Of a DNA stretch of 64,000 nucleotides, positions 8,379 through 15,220 are shown in pieces. Every line of letters begins with the position of its first letter. Position 1 is the first letter of the stretch. Under the pieces are notes generated by a model. That model saw only the letters and a list, made by a program, of their open reading frames with translations, ran no database searches and was not told the origin of the DNA. The translations under genes were made by a program, and so were the position numbers. The stretch is from Firmicutes bacterium ADurb.Bin193. Its GTDB lineage: Bacteria; Bacillota; Clostridia; Monoglobales; Firm-18. The DNA lies in the NCBI GenBank assembly GCA_002070105.1, contig MWCQ01000005.1, forward strand, positions 85,149 through 149,148, read 5' to 3'.

Positions 8379-9077
8379 TTGAGAAAGTACAGTGCGAAAA
8401 CGGATGTAGGGAAAACCAGAACAAACAATCAGGACAATTACTATGTCGGAGACAACTGGTGCGTTGTGGCGGACGGTATGGGCGGGCACAACGGCGGTGA
8501 GGTTGCAAGCAAGACGGTAATTGATGTAATAAGGCGTGCGCTTATGCAGCGGACGATTTCTCCCGATGCGCTTTTAAGGGATGCCGTGTGCAGTGCGAAC
8601 ACCGCAATATATGATATGTCGGTTAGCGACCCGACCCTTGTCGGAATGGGAAGCACGGTAGTTTTGTGCTATATTGAAGGCGACGAGGCGATTATAGCAC
8701 ATGTCGGCGACAGCAGGGCTTATCACATATCCTCCGAGGGAATGAATCAGGTTACAAACGACCACTCGATTGTTCAGGAGCTTATAGAAAGCGGTACGAT
8801 TACTCCCGTGGAGGCGAAAACACATCCGCAAAAAAACCTGATAACCCGCGCGGTCGGAACAGACAGGACGATTGAAGTGGATATAGACCGAGTTAAGTTT
8901 AGCGAGGGTGATTATCTTCTTATCTGCACGGACGGGCTTACCTCCTTCGTGAGTGACGATATAATCGAAAAGGTTATAAGAGAAAATGACATTGATGAGG
9001 CGGCTTCACAGCTTGTAAGCCTTGCCAACAGCGGCGGCGGGTCGGACAATATAACGGTAATTCTAATTGAGCTTTAA
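8379..9077 (+). CDS. prpC: PP2C-type Ser/Thr phosphatase (PrpC/Stp)
   Basis: Mn/Mg-dependent phosphatase that removes phosphates placed by the PrkC kinase encoded next. Metal-site motifs are all present: TRTNNQDNYYV, VVADGMGGHNGGEVAS, AHVGDSRAY, LLICTDGLTSFV and SGGGSDNITVI. I chose the TTG at 8379, one base after the rlmN stop, because it gives the normal 232-residue length and the protein starts RKYSAKTDVG as family members do. An in-frame ATG at 8349 inside rlmN is possible but has no ribosome site. The prkC start follows after 12 bases. Confidence 0.93.
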   Translation: MRKYSAKTDVGKTRTNNQDNYYVGDNWCVVADGMGGHNGGEVASKTVIDVIRRALMQRTISPDALLRDAVCSANTAIYDMSVSDPTLVGMGSTVVLCYIEGDEAIIAHVGDSRAYHISSEGMNQVTNDHSIVQELIESGTITPVEAKTHPQKNLITRAVGTDRTIEVDIDRVKFSEGDYLLICTDGLTSFVSDDIIEKVIRENDIDEAASQLVSLANSGGGSDNITVILIEL

Positions 9078-9089
9078 GGAGGCGGGACG

Positions 9090-11009
9090 GTGATAGGGAA
9101 AATACTAAGCGGCAGATATGAAATAATTGAAGAAATCGGGAACGGCGGAATGGCACAGGTTTTTAAGGCGCGTTGCCGGCTTCTGAACCGTTTTGTCGCC
9201 GTAAAGATTTTGCGCCCCGAATTCGCAAGCGACGGCGAATTTCTTGCACGGTTTAAAACCGAGGCCCAGGCGGCGGCGGCCCTGTCCCACAACAACATTG
9301 TAAGCATTTACGATGTAGGGCGTGAGGACGGGCTTGAGTACATTGTTATGGAATATGTCGAGGGAATGACCTTAAAAGAATATATAAAAGAAAACAAAAT
9401 GTTAAGCTGGCAGCAAACGGTTGACTTTGCGATTCAGATTTGTCATGCGCTAAGCAGCGCACACAAAAACGGAATTGTGCACCGCGACATAAAACCTCAA
9501 AACATAATATTAACACCAGAGGGTGTATTAAAGGTTACGGATTTCGGTATTGCAAGGGCGGCCACCGCATCTTCCGTCACCATAACCGGCAACACAATGG
9601 GGAGTGTCCACTACCTCTCGCCCGAGCAGGCAAGGGGTGGGTATACCGACGCAAAGAGCGACATATACTCTCTCGGAATAGTAATGTATGAAATGGTAAC
9701 GGGCAGGCTTCCCTTTGAGGGGGAAACGCCTGTTACGGTTGCCATAAAGCAGATACAGGAAAAGCCCGTTTCGCCCAAGGAGTATAATATTGCGGTACCG
9801 CTTGCGGTTGAAACGATTATACTCAAGGCAATGAATAAGGACCAGTCAATGCGGTATCAGTCCGCTGGAGAGATGCTTTCCGATTTGGAAAAGGCGCGGA
9901 CCAATCCCAACATTGCCTTTAAGCCGAGGGAGTTTGACACAACCGACATTACCAAAAAAATACCCCTTGTGAAGGCCGACGACAAAGTAACACCTTCAGC
10001 CGACACAAAAAAAATAAATACGGGGGCGTATGTTGCTTCCGAAAAAGAGGGGGCTATGAAAAAATCCGATAAAAAAGCAATAATATGGGCAATTATAACA
10101 TCTATCATAATTGTCGGGGCGCTTATAATAGGGTCGCTTGCGGTAGTTTTCCCCGACATCTTCGGAGGACGGACAAATGAAATAACCATTCCTGACCTTA
10201 CAAACAAATCTTATGAGGATGTTAAGGAGCAATATGCAGGGCAGGGTATAATCGTTACCGTCGCCCGTACCGATAACGACTCTGAAAAAGAGGCGGGAAC
10301 AATACTTTCGCAAGACCCGAAGGCAGGCAAGATTGTTAAGATTCCTTCGGGACAGGACGGCATTTCAGTCGAGGTTGTGATAAGCGGGGGCAAGAAGGAA
10401 TACATCCTCGCAAACTATGAGAAAAAAGGGTTTATCGAAACAAAGCTTGAGCTTGAGAGCTTTGGCATAGTTGTTTCGGAACAGCGGGAGGAGAGCGATA
10501 ATATTGCCGAAGGAATGATTATCCGCACAGTCCCCGGCGCTAATACAAGGGTAAAGGCGGGTGACACCGTAACCCTGTTTGTCAGCAGCGGTGCGGGGGA
10601 TACCGTTATTATGCCGAATCTCGTCGGGCTTAATGTTCAGCAGGCAAAAATGATGATTGCGGAAAACAAGCTTTTGGAGGGTACCGTTACCGAAGCCGAC
10701 AGCGACAAGGCAAAAGGAATTGTTATAAAACAGAGCCATGAGGCAAATACAAATGTAAAAACTTATGAGAGGATTGATCTTACCATAAGCCGCGGTCCGG
10801 GATTACAGACTAAATTCGTCGGTATCTCCGTGCCGCAAAACAAGCCGACAACAAGGGTTAAGGTTGTTCAGAACGGAGCGGTAATACATGACGCTGTTCA
10901 TCGCGCCTCCGAGGTTGCGTTCGACATCCCCGTAACGGGGATTGGCACGGTCGGGCTTGAGCTTTATTACGACGGTATTTTGGACCGTACGCTAATGGTG
11001 GATTTATGA
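9090..11009 (+). CDS. prkC: PASTA-domain Ser/Thr protein kinase (PrkC/Stk)
   Basis: Membrane kinase that senses muropeptides or lipid II and controls growth, cell-wall synthesis and spore germination. The cytoplasmic kinase (about residues 10-270) shows the Gly-rich loop GNGGMAQVFKA, AVKIL with the ATP lysine, HRDIKPQN and the DFGIA metal motif. A transmembrane helix (IIWAIITSIIIVGALIIGSL) lies near residue 330-350. Three extracellular PASTA repeats follow, starting around EITIPDLTNKS, EYILANYEKKG and VIMPNLVGLNVQQ, then a ~70-residue C-terminal beta domain. The start is GTG with AAGGAGG upstream. Its stop overlaps the rsgA start (ATGA), so the operon continues. Confidence 0.95.
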   Translation: MIGKILSGRYEIIEEIGNGGMAQVFKARCRLLNRFVAVKILRPEFASDGEFLARFKTEAQAAAALSHNNIVSIYDVGREDGLEYIVMEYVEGMTLKEYIKENKMLSWQQTVDFAIQICHALSSAHKNGIVHRDIKPQNIILTPEGVLKVTDFGIARAATASSVTITGNTMGSVHYLSPEQARGGYTDAKSDIYSLGIVMYEMVTGRLPFEGETPVTVAIKQIQEKPVSPKEYNIAVPLAVETIILKAMNKDQSMRYQSAGEMLSDLEKARTNPNIAFKPREFDTTDITKKIPLVKADDKVTPSADTKKINTGAYVASEKEGAMKKSDKKAIIWAIITSIIIVGALIIGSLAVVFPDIFGGRTNEITIPDLTNKSYEDVKEQYAGQGIIVTVARTDNDSEKEAGTILSQDPKAGKIVKIPSGQDGISVEVVISGGKKEYILANYEKKGFIETKLELESFGIVVSEQREESDNIAEGMIIRTVPGANTRVKAGDTVTLFVSSGAGDTVIMPNLVGLNVQQAKMMIAENKLLEGTVTEADSDKAKGIVIKQSHEANTNVKTYERIDLTISRGPGLQTKFVGISVPQNKPTTRVKVVQNGAVIHDAVHRASEVAFDIPVTGIGTVGLELYYDGILDRTLMVDL

Positions 11010-11875
11010 TAAACGGTGTAATAGTTAAGGGAATCGGCGGATTTTATTATGTTCAATCGGACAGGGGCGTTGCCGAGTGCAGGGCGAGGGGGAAATTCAG
11101 AAAAGCCCAAATAAGCCCCATGGTTGGTGACAAAGTCGGAATCAGCATAGTAAACGAAAATCCCCTTCAAGGTGCGATAGAGGAGATTTATCCGCGCAAA
11201 AATTTTCTTATCCGTCCCCCCGTCGCAAATGTTGATACGGTAGTTATCGTAATCGCCACCGCAAGCCCCAACCCCGACTACTGCATGGTGGATAAGCTTA
11301 TTGTGACGGCGGAAAAGGCAGGCATAGAGATAATCATTGCGGTCAACAAAACCGACATTGCAAAGCCGGATAATATTATAGAGGTATATGAAAAAGCCGG
11401 TTTTCAGACAATCAGCGTCTGTGCGGAGAAAAACGAGGGTATAAACGGGCTTCGGGCGCTTATTAGCGGAAAGACCGTCGCCTTTGCGGGGAATTCGGGG
11501 GTCGGTAAGTCAAGCCTTCTTAACAGGCTGGGCTTTGACCTTGAAACCGGCGAGGTGAGTAAAATAGAGCGGGGAAAACACACAACCCGCCATGCGGAGC
11601 TTTTGCCTCTTGATACTGGCGGTTATGTTATAGACACCCCGGGGTTTTCGCTTTTGGAGGTCTCCGACATAAAAGCGAGTGAGCTTAAGGATTATTTCAG
11701 GGAGTTTAAGGATTTGGGCGACTGTCGTTTTTCCGGCTGTGTTCATATCGGGGCAAAGCCCTCCGATTGCGCCGTTTCCGCCGCAGTCGGGCGGGGCGAA
11801 ATCTGCCCGTCAAGATACGAAAGCTATTTAAGCATCTATGATTCATTAAAGGATATAAAGGATTGGGAGCTTTAA
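11006..11875 (+). CDS. rsgA: Ribosome small-subunit-dependent GTPase RsgA (YloQ/CpgA)
   Basis: Circularly permuted GTPase acting late in 30S assembly. The 289-residue protein has an N-terminal OB fold, then permuted G motifs in the order G4 (AVNKTD), G1 (GNSGVGKSSLLNRL), G2/G3 (KHTTRHAE, DTPGFSLLE), and a C-terminal zinc-binding segment with DCRFSGCVHIG and PSDCAV. It is translationally coupled to prkC by a 4-base overlap. In B. subtilis the homologue is a PrkC substrate, which fits the gene order here. Confidence 0.96.
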   Translation: MINGVIVKGIGGFYYVQSDRGVAECRARGKFRKAQISPMVGDKVGISIVNENPLQGAIEEIYPRKNFLIRPPVANVDTVVIVIATASPNPDYCMVDKLIVTAEKAGIEIIIAVNKTDIAKPDNIIEVYEKAGFQTISVCAEKNEGINGLRALISGKTVAFAGNSGVGKSSLLNRLGFDLETGEVSKIERGKHTTRHAELLPLDTGGYVIDTPGFSLLEVSDIKASELKDYFREFKDLGDCRFSGCVHIGAKPSDCAVSAAVGRGEICPSRYESYLSIYDSLKDIKDWEL

Positions 11876-11920
11876 AATTAAAGCGTTTTCGACAAGCGTA
11901 CACCACGGGAGGGATACTTT

Positions 11921-12589
11921 ATGATAAAAATTTCGCCTTCACTGCTTGCGGCGGACATTTCCCGTCTTGGCGAGTCGGTGAAAAAAATAGAAAAATATAT
12001 TGATATGCTTCATATTGATGTTATGGACGGGCATTTCGTACCGAATATAAGCTACGGTATTCCCGTGGTTGATGGCATGAGGAAGGCCACCCGCCTTGAG
12101 CTTGATGTTCATCTTATGATTGAACATCCGCTTTTGTATATCGAAAAATTTTCAAAAGCGGGGGCGGACATTATAACGGTACATATCGAGTCGCCCGACG
12201 ACTGCGCAAAGTGTGTTTCTCTTATAAAATCACTCGGAAAAAAGGCGGGTGTTGCGCTTAATCCCGACACTCCGCCCGAAAGAATAAGTCACCTTATAAG
12301 CGATATTGATATGGTTTTGCAGATGACCGTTTTCCCCGGCTTCGGCGGGCAGAACATGGACAGACGGGCAATAGACAATATAAAGATAATAAGAGGTATG
12401 ATAGGGAATGACAAAGATCTTCAGGTTGACGGCGGAATATATGCCGAAAACTGCGGCGAAGTCGTAAAATGCGGCGCAAATGTTATTGTGTCCGGCACGG
12501 GGATATTCGGAAGCAAAAACCCCGTCGCGGCGGTGAAGGAGCTTAAAAAGCAGGCATTGGCGGCATATCGGGAGGGAATTCTTATATAG
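11921..12589 (+). CDS. rpe: Ribulose-phosphate 3-epimerase
   Basis: Interconverts ribulose 5-phosphate and xylulose 5-phosphate in the pentose phosphate pathway. The 222-residue TIM barrel carries ISPSLLAADISRLGE at the start, LHIDVMDGHFVPNIS with the catalytic Asp and metal histidines, LDVHLMIEHP, MTVFPGFGGQ, and the second catalytic Asp in LQVDGGI. GGGAGGG precedes the ATG. It sits between rsgA and thiN in the conserved Firmicutes order. Confidence 0.97.
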   Translation: MIKISPSLLAADISRLGESVKKIEKYIDMLHIDVMDGHFVPNISYGIPVVDGMRKATRLELDVHLMIEHPLLYIEKFSKAGADIITVHIESPDDCAKCVSLIKSLGKKAGVALNPDTPPERISHLISDIDMVLQMTVFPGFGGQNMDRRAIDNIKIIRGMIGNDKDLQVDGGIYAENCGEVVKCGANVIVSGTGIFGSKNPVAAVKELKKQALAAYREGILI

Positions 12590-12591
12590 GT

Positions 12592-13221
12592 ATGAGAGCA
12601 TGGGTTTTTGGTGCGGCTTCGGACAAGGCAGAGGACATAATATTTTGCAAAAGAATTAAATTTAATGAGAATGACCTTATAATATGCGCCGACGGAGGGT
12701 ACGACAAGGCGGCGCTTATCGGAATAACGCCCGATATAGTAATAGGTGATATGGATTCGTTAAAGGGCAAAATACCCGACGGCGTTAAGAGGATTGTCCA
12801 CCCTTCGGCGAAGGACAAAACGGATATGGACCTTTGCATAGACTATGCCTTGGAAAGCGGTTGCAACGAAATTATTTTGCTTTGCGCATTCGGAGGAAGG
12901 ATTGATCACAGTATAGCCTCGCTTATATCCCTAAGGCGCATTACGGAGTCCGGCGCAGAGGGAATGCTTTTAACAGCAAGGAGCAAGGTTTTTCTTATAA
13001 AGGAAAAGACACGAATAAAAAAAGAAGGATATTCAAAGCTTTCGATTATTCCCGTAACCGATATCGCGCGCGGCGTAACAACGGAGGGCCTTTGGTACCC
13101 GCTTGAAAACGCCGAGCTTAAACAGACCGACAACCTCGGCATAAGCAACGCCTTTAGCGCAAACGAGGCGGTTGTCGATGTAAAGGACGGAATACTGTGT
13201 ATTATATGTGAAACGGACTAA
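12592..13221 (+). CDS. thiN: Thiamine pyrophosphokinase
   Basis: Transfers pyrophosphate from ATP to thiamine to make the cofactor TPP. The 209-residue protein has ICADGGYDKAALIGITPDIVIGD and a Ser/Lys-Asp stretch (PSAKDKTDMDLCIDYAL) for nucleotide and metal binding, GAFGGRIDH-like residues (AFGGRIDHSIAS), and the C-terminal thiamine-binding beta domain with LSIIPVTD and SNAFSANEA. The start lies two bases after the rpe stop, with weak AGG upstream, suggesting coupling. The homologue in B. subtilis (yloS) also precedes spoVM. Confidence 0.94.
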   Translation: MRAWVFGAASDKAEDIIFCKRIKFNENDLIICADGGYDKAALIGITPDIVIGDMDSLKGKIPDGVKRIVHPSAKDKTDMDLCIDYALESGCNEIILLCAFGGRIDHSIASLISLRRITESGAEGMLLTARSKVFLIKEKTRIKKEGYSKLSIIPVTDIARGVTTEGLWYPLENAELKQTDNLGISNAFSANEAVVDVKDGILCIICETD

Positions 13222-13304
13222 TTTGTCACAAATGCAAAGCGCCCCGAATATACTGTATCAAGCAAAGTGATTTTCTTGCATACGGTATGGAAGGAGGCGC
13301 CTCT

Positions 13305-13463
13305 TTGTTAAGACGATGCTTTCATCACAGCGGACTTGGAATTATACTGGCAGTAATCGGGGCGACTGTTCTGGCGGCCTTTATGCTTCCTATATGGTTT
13401 TTAGCGGTATGTGAGGCGGCGCTTTTGGTGGCTGTGGGGCTTTTGTTTCTCAAAAAATTTTAA
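13305..13463 (+). CDS. Small hydrophobic membrane protein between thiN and spoVM
   Basis: A 52-residue reading frame starting at TTG (13305), preceded by AAGGAGG at good spacing. It encodes a basic start MLRRCFHHS and two close hydrophobic stretches, GLGIILAVIGATVLAAF and LAVCEAALLVAVGLLFL, ending KKF. An in-frame ATG at 13287 exists, but the ribosome site would fall inside the coding part, so TTG is better. Fifteen bases separate it from spoVM, which suggests a shared mRNA. I do not recognise a family. Its place beside spoVM makes a sporulation membrane role possible, which is inference only. Confidence 0.65.
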   Translation: MLRRCFHHSGLGIILAVIGATVLAAFMLPIWFLAVCEAALLVAVGLLFLKKF

Positions 13464-13478
13464 AGCGAGGTGTTTTTT

Positions 13479-13550
13479 TTGAAGATTATAGTGCTTAAAA
13501 TGCCGAAATTCTTGGGCGGAATACTAAAGAAGCTTCTTCGGATTACATAA
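13479..13550 (+). CDS. spoVM: Stage V sporulation protein M (SpoVM)
   Basis: A 23-residue peptide read from TTG: a short hydrophobic start (MKIIVLKM), the invariant PKFLGGILKKLL core and ending RIT. B. subtilis SpoVM is 26 residues with the same PKFLGGI core. It is an amphipathic helix that inserts into the outer forespore membrane by sensing its curvature and anchors SpoIVA for coat and cortex assembly. GAGGTG lies 8 bases upstream of the TTG. The position right after thiN is the conserved B. subtilis location, which strongly supports the call. The usual downstream rpmB is not here; repeats and a terminator follow. Confidence 0.92.
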   Translation: MKIIVLKMPKFLGGILKKLLRIT

Positions 13551-13578
13551 AATTATTATAGTAGCAGAATAAATTAAA

Positions 13579-13691
13579 AAAGCGTTTCGGCGCGAAGCGA
13601 TTTCCGAAACGCATCCTCTCGCCGCGCGGGCGTAAGCGCAGGCGGATTCATTCCGCCAAAGCGCAGAAATTGCGCATGCTTGCGCAATTTC
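13579..13691 (+). repeat. Interspersed ~115-bp palindromic repeat, copy A
   Basis: Three consecutive hairpins: GCGTTTCGG with CCGAAACGC, GGCGGA with TCCGCC, and AAATTGCGCA with TGCGCAATTT. The reverse complement of 17711-17826 matches it over nearly the whole length with about a dozen differences. No coding potential is seen. It resembles a REP/BIME-type or MITE-like element. Confidence 0.8.
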
Positions 13692-13701
13692 ATATAGATT
13701 T

Positions 13702-13727
13702 AAAAAAGTGCCGACGGCACTTTTTTG
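13702..13727. terminator. Symmetrical terminator downstream of spoVM
   Basis: AAAAAAGTGCC and GGCACTTTTTT pair around a GAC loop, giving a terminator usable from both strands. It is the first strong terminator after the rlmN-spoVM operon. Confidence 0.75.
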
Positions 13728-13856
13728 TTGAATTATGGAATCAACAATGGTATAATAAATGCAAAAAGGAAATAAAGCCTTATCGGCTTTATCCCGATGC
13801 ATTTATTGAATCGGTGTGAAGCAAGCCGATTGGCGGCTTGCATATATGATTTAATA
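13728..13856 (+). promoter_or_regulatory. Promoter and recurrent structured leader element, copy 2, upstream of the DUF975 gene
   Basis: TTGAAT, a 17-base spacer and TATAAT (13751-13756) are followed by AAATGC and two stem-loops. The first pairs GGAAATAAAGCC with GGCTTTATCCC. The second pairs TTGAATC with GATTTAA around GCAAGCC and GGCTTGC. Relative to copies 1 and 3 both stems change bases in a paired way. The element ends about 77 bases before the DUF975 start. The 383 bases from spoVM to that start (13551-13933) hold only this, a terminator and repeat copy A. Confidence 0.6.
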
Positions 13857-13933
13857 ATCGCAGGTTGTTATATTACATAGAAAACGCATATACACTAATA
13901 TAAATAAAAATATTATTATTGGGGGGCGTTTGT

Positions 13934-14686
13934 ATGTGGAGCAGGCAGGAACTTAAAACCCGCGCAAAGGAAGTTTTAAAGGGGTCTTACTGGAAGGCGT
14001 TTTTAGTTAGCATACTTATTCTTTTCACAAGCGGAGGCGGCGGAGGCGGCGGGAACATAAACTTACCCAACAACAGCAATGCTCCCGGAAGTATGTACGG
14101 GTATAATGCAGCGAATATATTTGACACAATTCCGTTAAATCTTATAGCTGTATTTATCGCAATAATTTTCTTTGCCATACTTATTGGAATCGGTATACGG
14201 ATTTTTTTAGGTTATCCCGTAGAAGTCGGCGGAAGGAAATATTTTATTCGCGCGGCTGAGGGGCATGTGAGCATAAACTACCTTTCCCTCGTTTTCAAAA
14301 AAGTACATTATCTGAATGTTGTAAAGACAATGTTTTTAAAGGACCTGTATATTTTCCTGTGGTTTTTGCTTTTTATTATACCGGGCATTGTAAAGGGCTA
14401 TGCATACTCGATGGTTCCGTATATTATGGCGGAGAATCCCGGTATGGACTATAAGCGCGCCATTGAAATCAGCAACAATATGACATACGGTCATAAATTC
14501 AAAATGTGGGTGCTTGACCTTTCGTTTATCGGCTGGTTCCTGCTCGGCTCGCTTGCTCTTTTTGTGGGAACGGTTTTCGTAATTCCCTATGTGTTTTCCA
14601 CAAAGGCGGAGCTTTATCTTGTTTTGAAGAAAAATGCTTTGGACAATGGTATTTGTCTTAACCAAGAGTTTGTTTACGAAGGATAA
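13934..14686 (+). CDS. DUF975-family integral membrane protein
   Basis: A 250-residue membrane protein starting MWSRQELKTRAKEVLKGSYW, the N-terminal signature I associate with DUF975. A helix is followed by a conspicuous run of seven glycines and a Asn/Pro-rich loop, then further hydrophobic segments near residues 70-90, 140-160 and 195-220. A run of six G lies before the ATG at 13934, so that start is preferred to the TTG five codons upstream. Members are widespread in Firmicutes and of unknown function. It follows the structured leader copy 2 and precedes a GtrA gene by 18 bases, so the two are probably co-transcribed. Confidence 0.78.
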   Translation: MWSRQELKTRAKEVLKGSYWKAFLVSILILFTSGGGGGGGNINLPNNSNAPGSMYGYNAANIFDTIPLNLIAVFIAIIFFAILIGIGIRIFLGYPVEVGGRKYFIRAAEGHVSINYLSLVFKKVHYLNVVKTMFLKDLYIFLWFLLFIIPGIVKGYAYSMVPYIMAENPGMDYKRAIEISNNMTYGHKFKMWVLDLSFIGWFLLGSLALFVGTVFVIPYVFSTKAELYLVLKKNALDNGICLNQEFVYEG

Positions 14687-14704
14687 AATGTCAGGGGGAA
14701 AAGT

Positions 14705-15118
14705 ATGATTACCGTCAGCAAAGGCATGAAGGAAAAGATTTTATATCTTTTTTTCGGCGGTCTTACAACGGTTGTAAACATGGGGTCATATTTTGTGCTT
14801 GTGAATGCTTTTGGTGTTCACTACCTTGTAAGCAACGCCGTTGCATTTGTTTTGGCGGTCGTTTTCGCATATATAACCAACAGAAAATATGTTTTTGAAG
14901 CCCCCGCAAGGTCGAGGGAAAAGATTATAATCGAGGCGGCGGGGTTTTTCGGTTTTCGGGGGCTTTCGGGTCTTGCTGATATGCTTTTTATGTTCCTTAT
15001 GGTTGATGTGATGGGGATAAACAATACAATCTCCAAGATATGCGTAAATGTGTTTGTGGTTATAATAAACTATTTATTCAGCAAATTTATCATATTCAGA
15101 CCTACGAAAAATGAATAA
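14705..15118 (+). CDS. GtrA-family membrane protein
   Basis: A 137-residue protein with four hydrophobic helices and the GtrA signature YLFFGGLTTVVNMGSYF near the start, NRKYVFE in the middle loop and FSKFIIFRP at the end. GtrA proteins are thought to move polyprenyl-linked sugars across the membrane for cell-surface polysaccharide modification, often with a glycosyltransferase. None is adjacent here. CAGGGGG precedes the ATG. The 18-base gap suggests it shares an mRNA with the DUF975 gene. Confidence 0.87.
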   Translation: MITVSKGMKEKILYLFFGGLTTVVNMGSYFVLVNAFGVHYLVSNAVAFVLAVVFAYITNRKYVFEAPARSREKIIIEAAGFFGFRGLSGLADMLFMFLMVDVMGINNTISKICVNVFVVIINYLFSKFIIFRPTKNE

Positions 15119-15132
15119 GCATAAGCGGCGGT

Positions 15133-15192
15133 AATAAAGTGCCTGAAAGTCCGTTAGCAGCGTGGATTTACAGGCTTTATTCTTTTTTACTA
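15133..15192 (+). terminator. Terminator after the GtrA gene
   Basis: AATAAAG-GCCTG and CAGGCTTTATT form the stem around a longer loop with GTCC/GGAT pairing, followed by TCTTTTTT. It separates the GtrA gene from the methyltransferase gene. Confidence 0.6.
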
Positions 15193-15220
15193 ACATCGTT
15201 ATATAAAAGGAGAAGTCTAT

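Noticed and set aside
13222..13304. Sporulation sigma-E promoter before the small peptide and spoVM
   Set aside because: CATACGGT resembles a -10, but no matching -35 lies at the right spacing.
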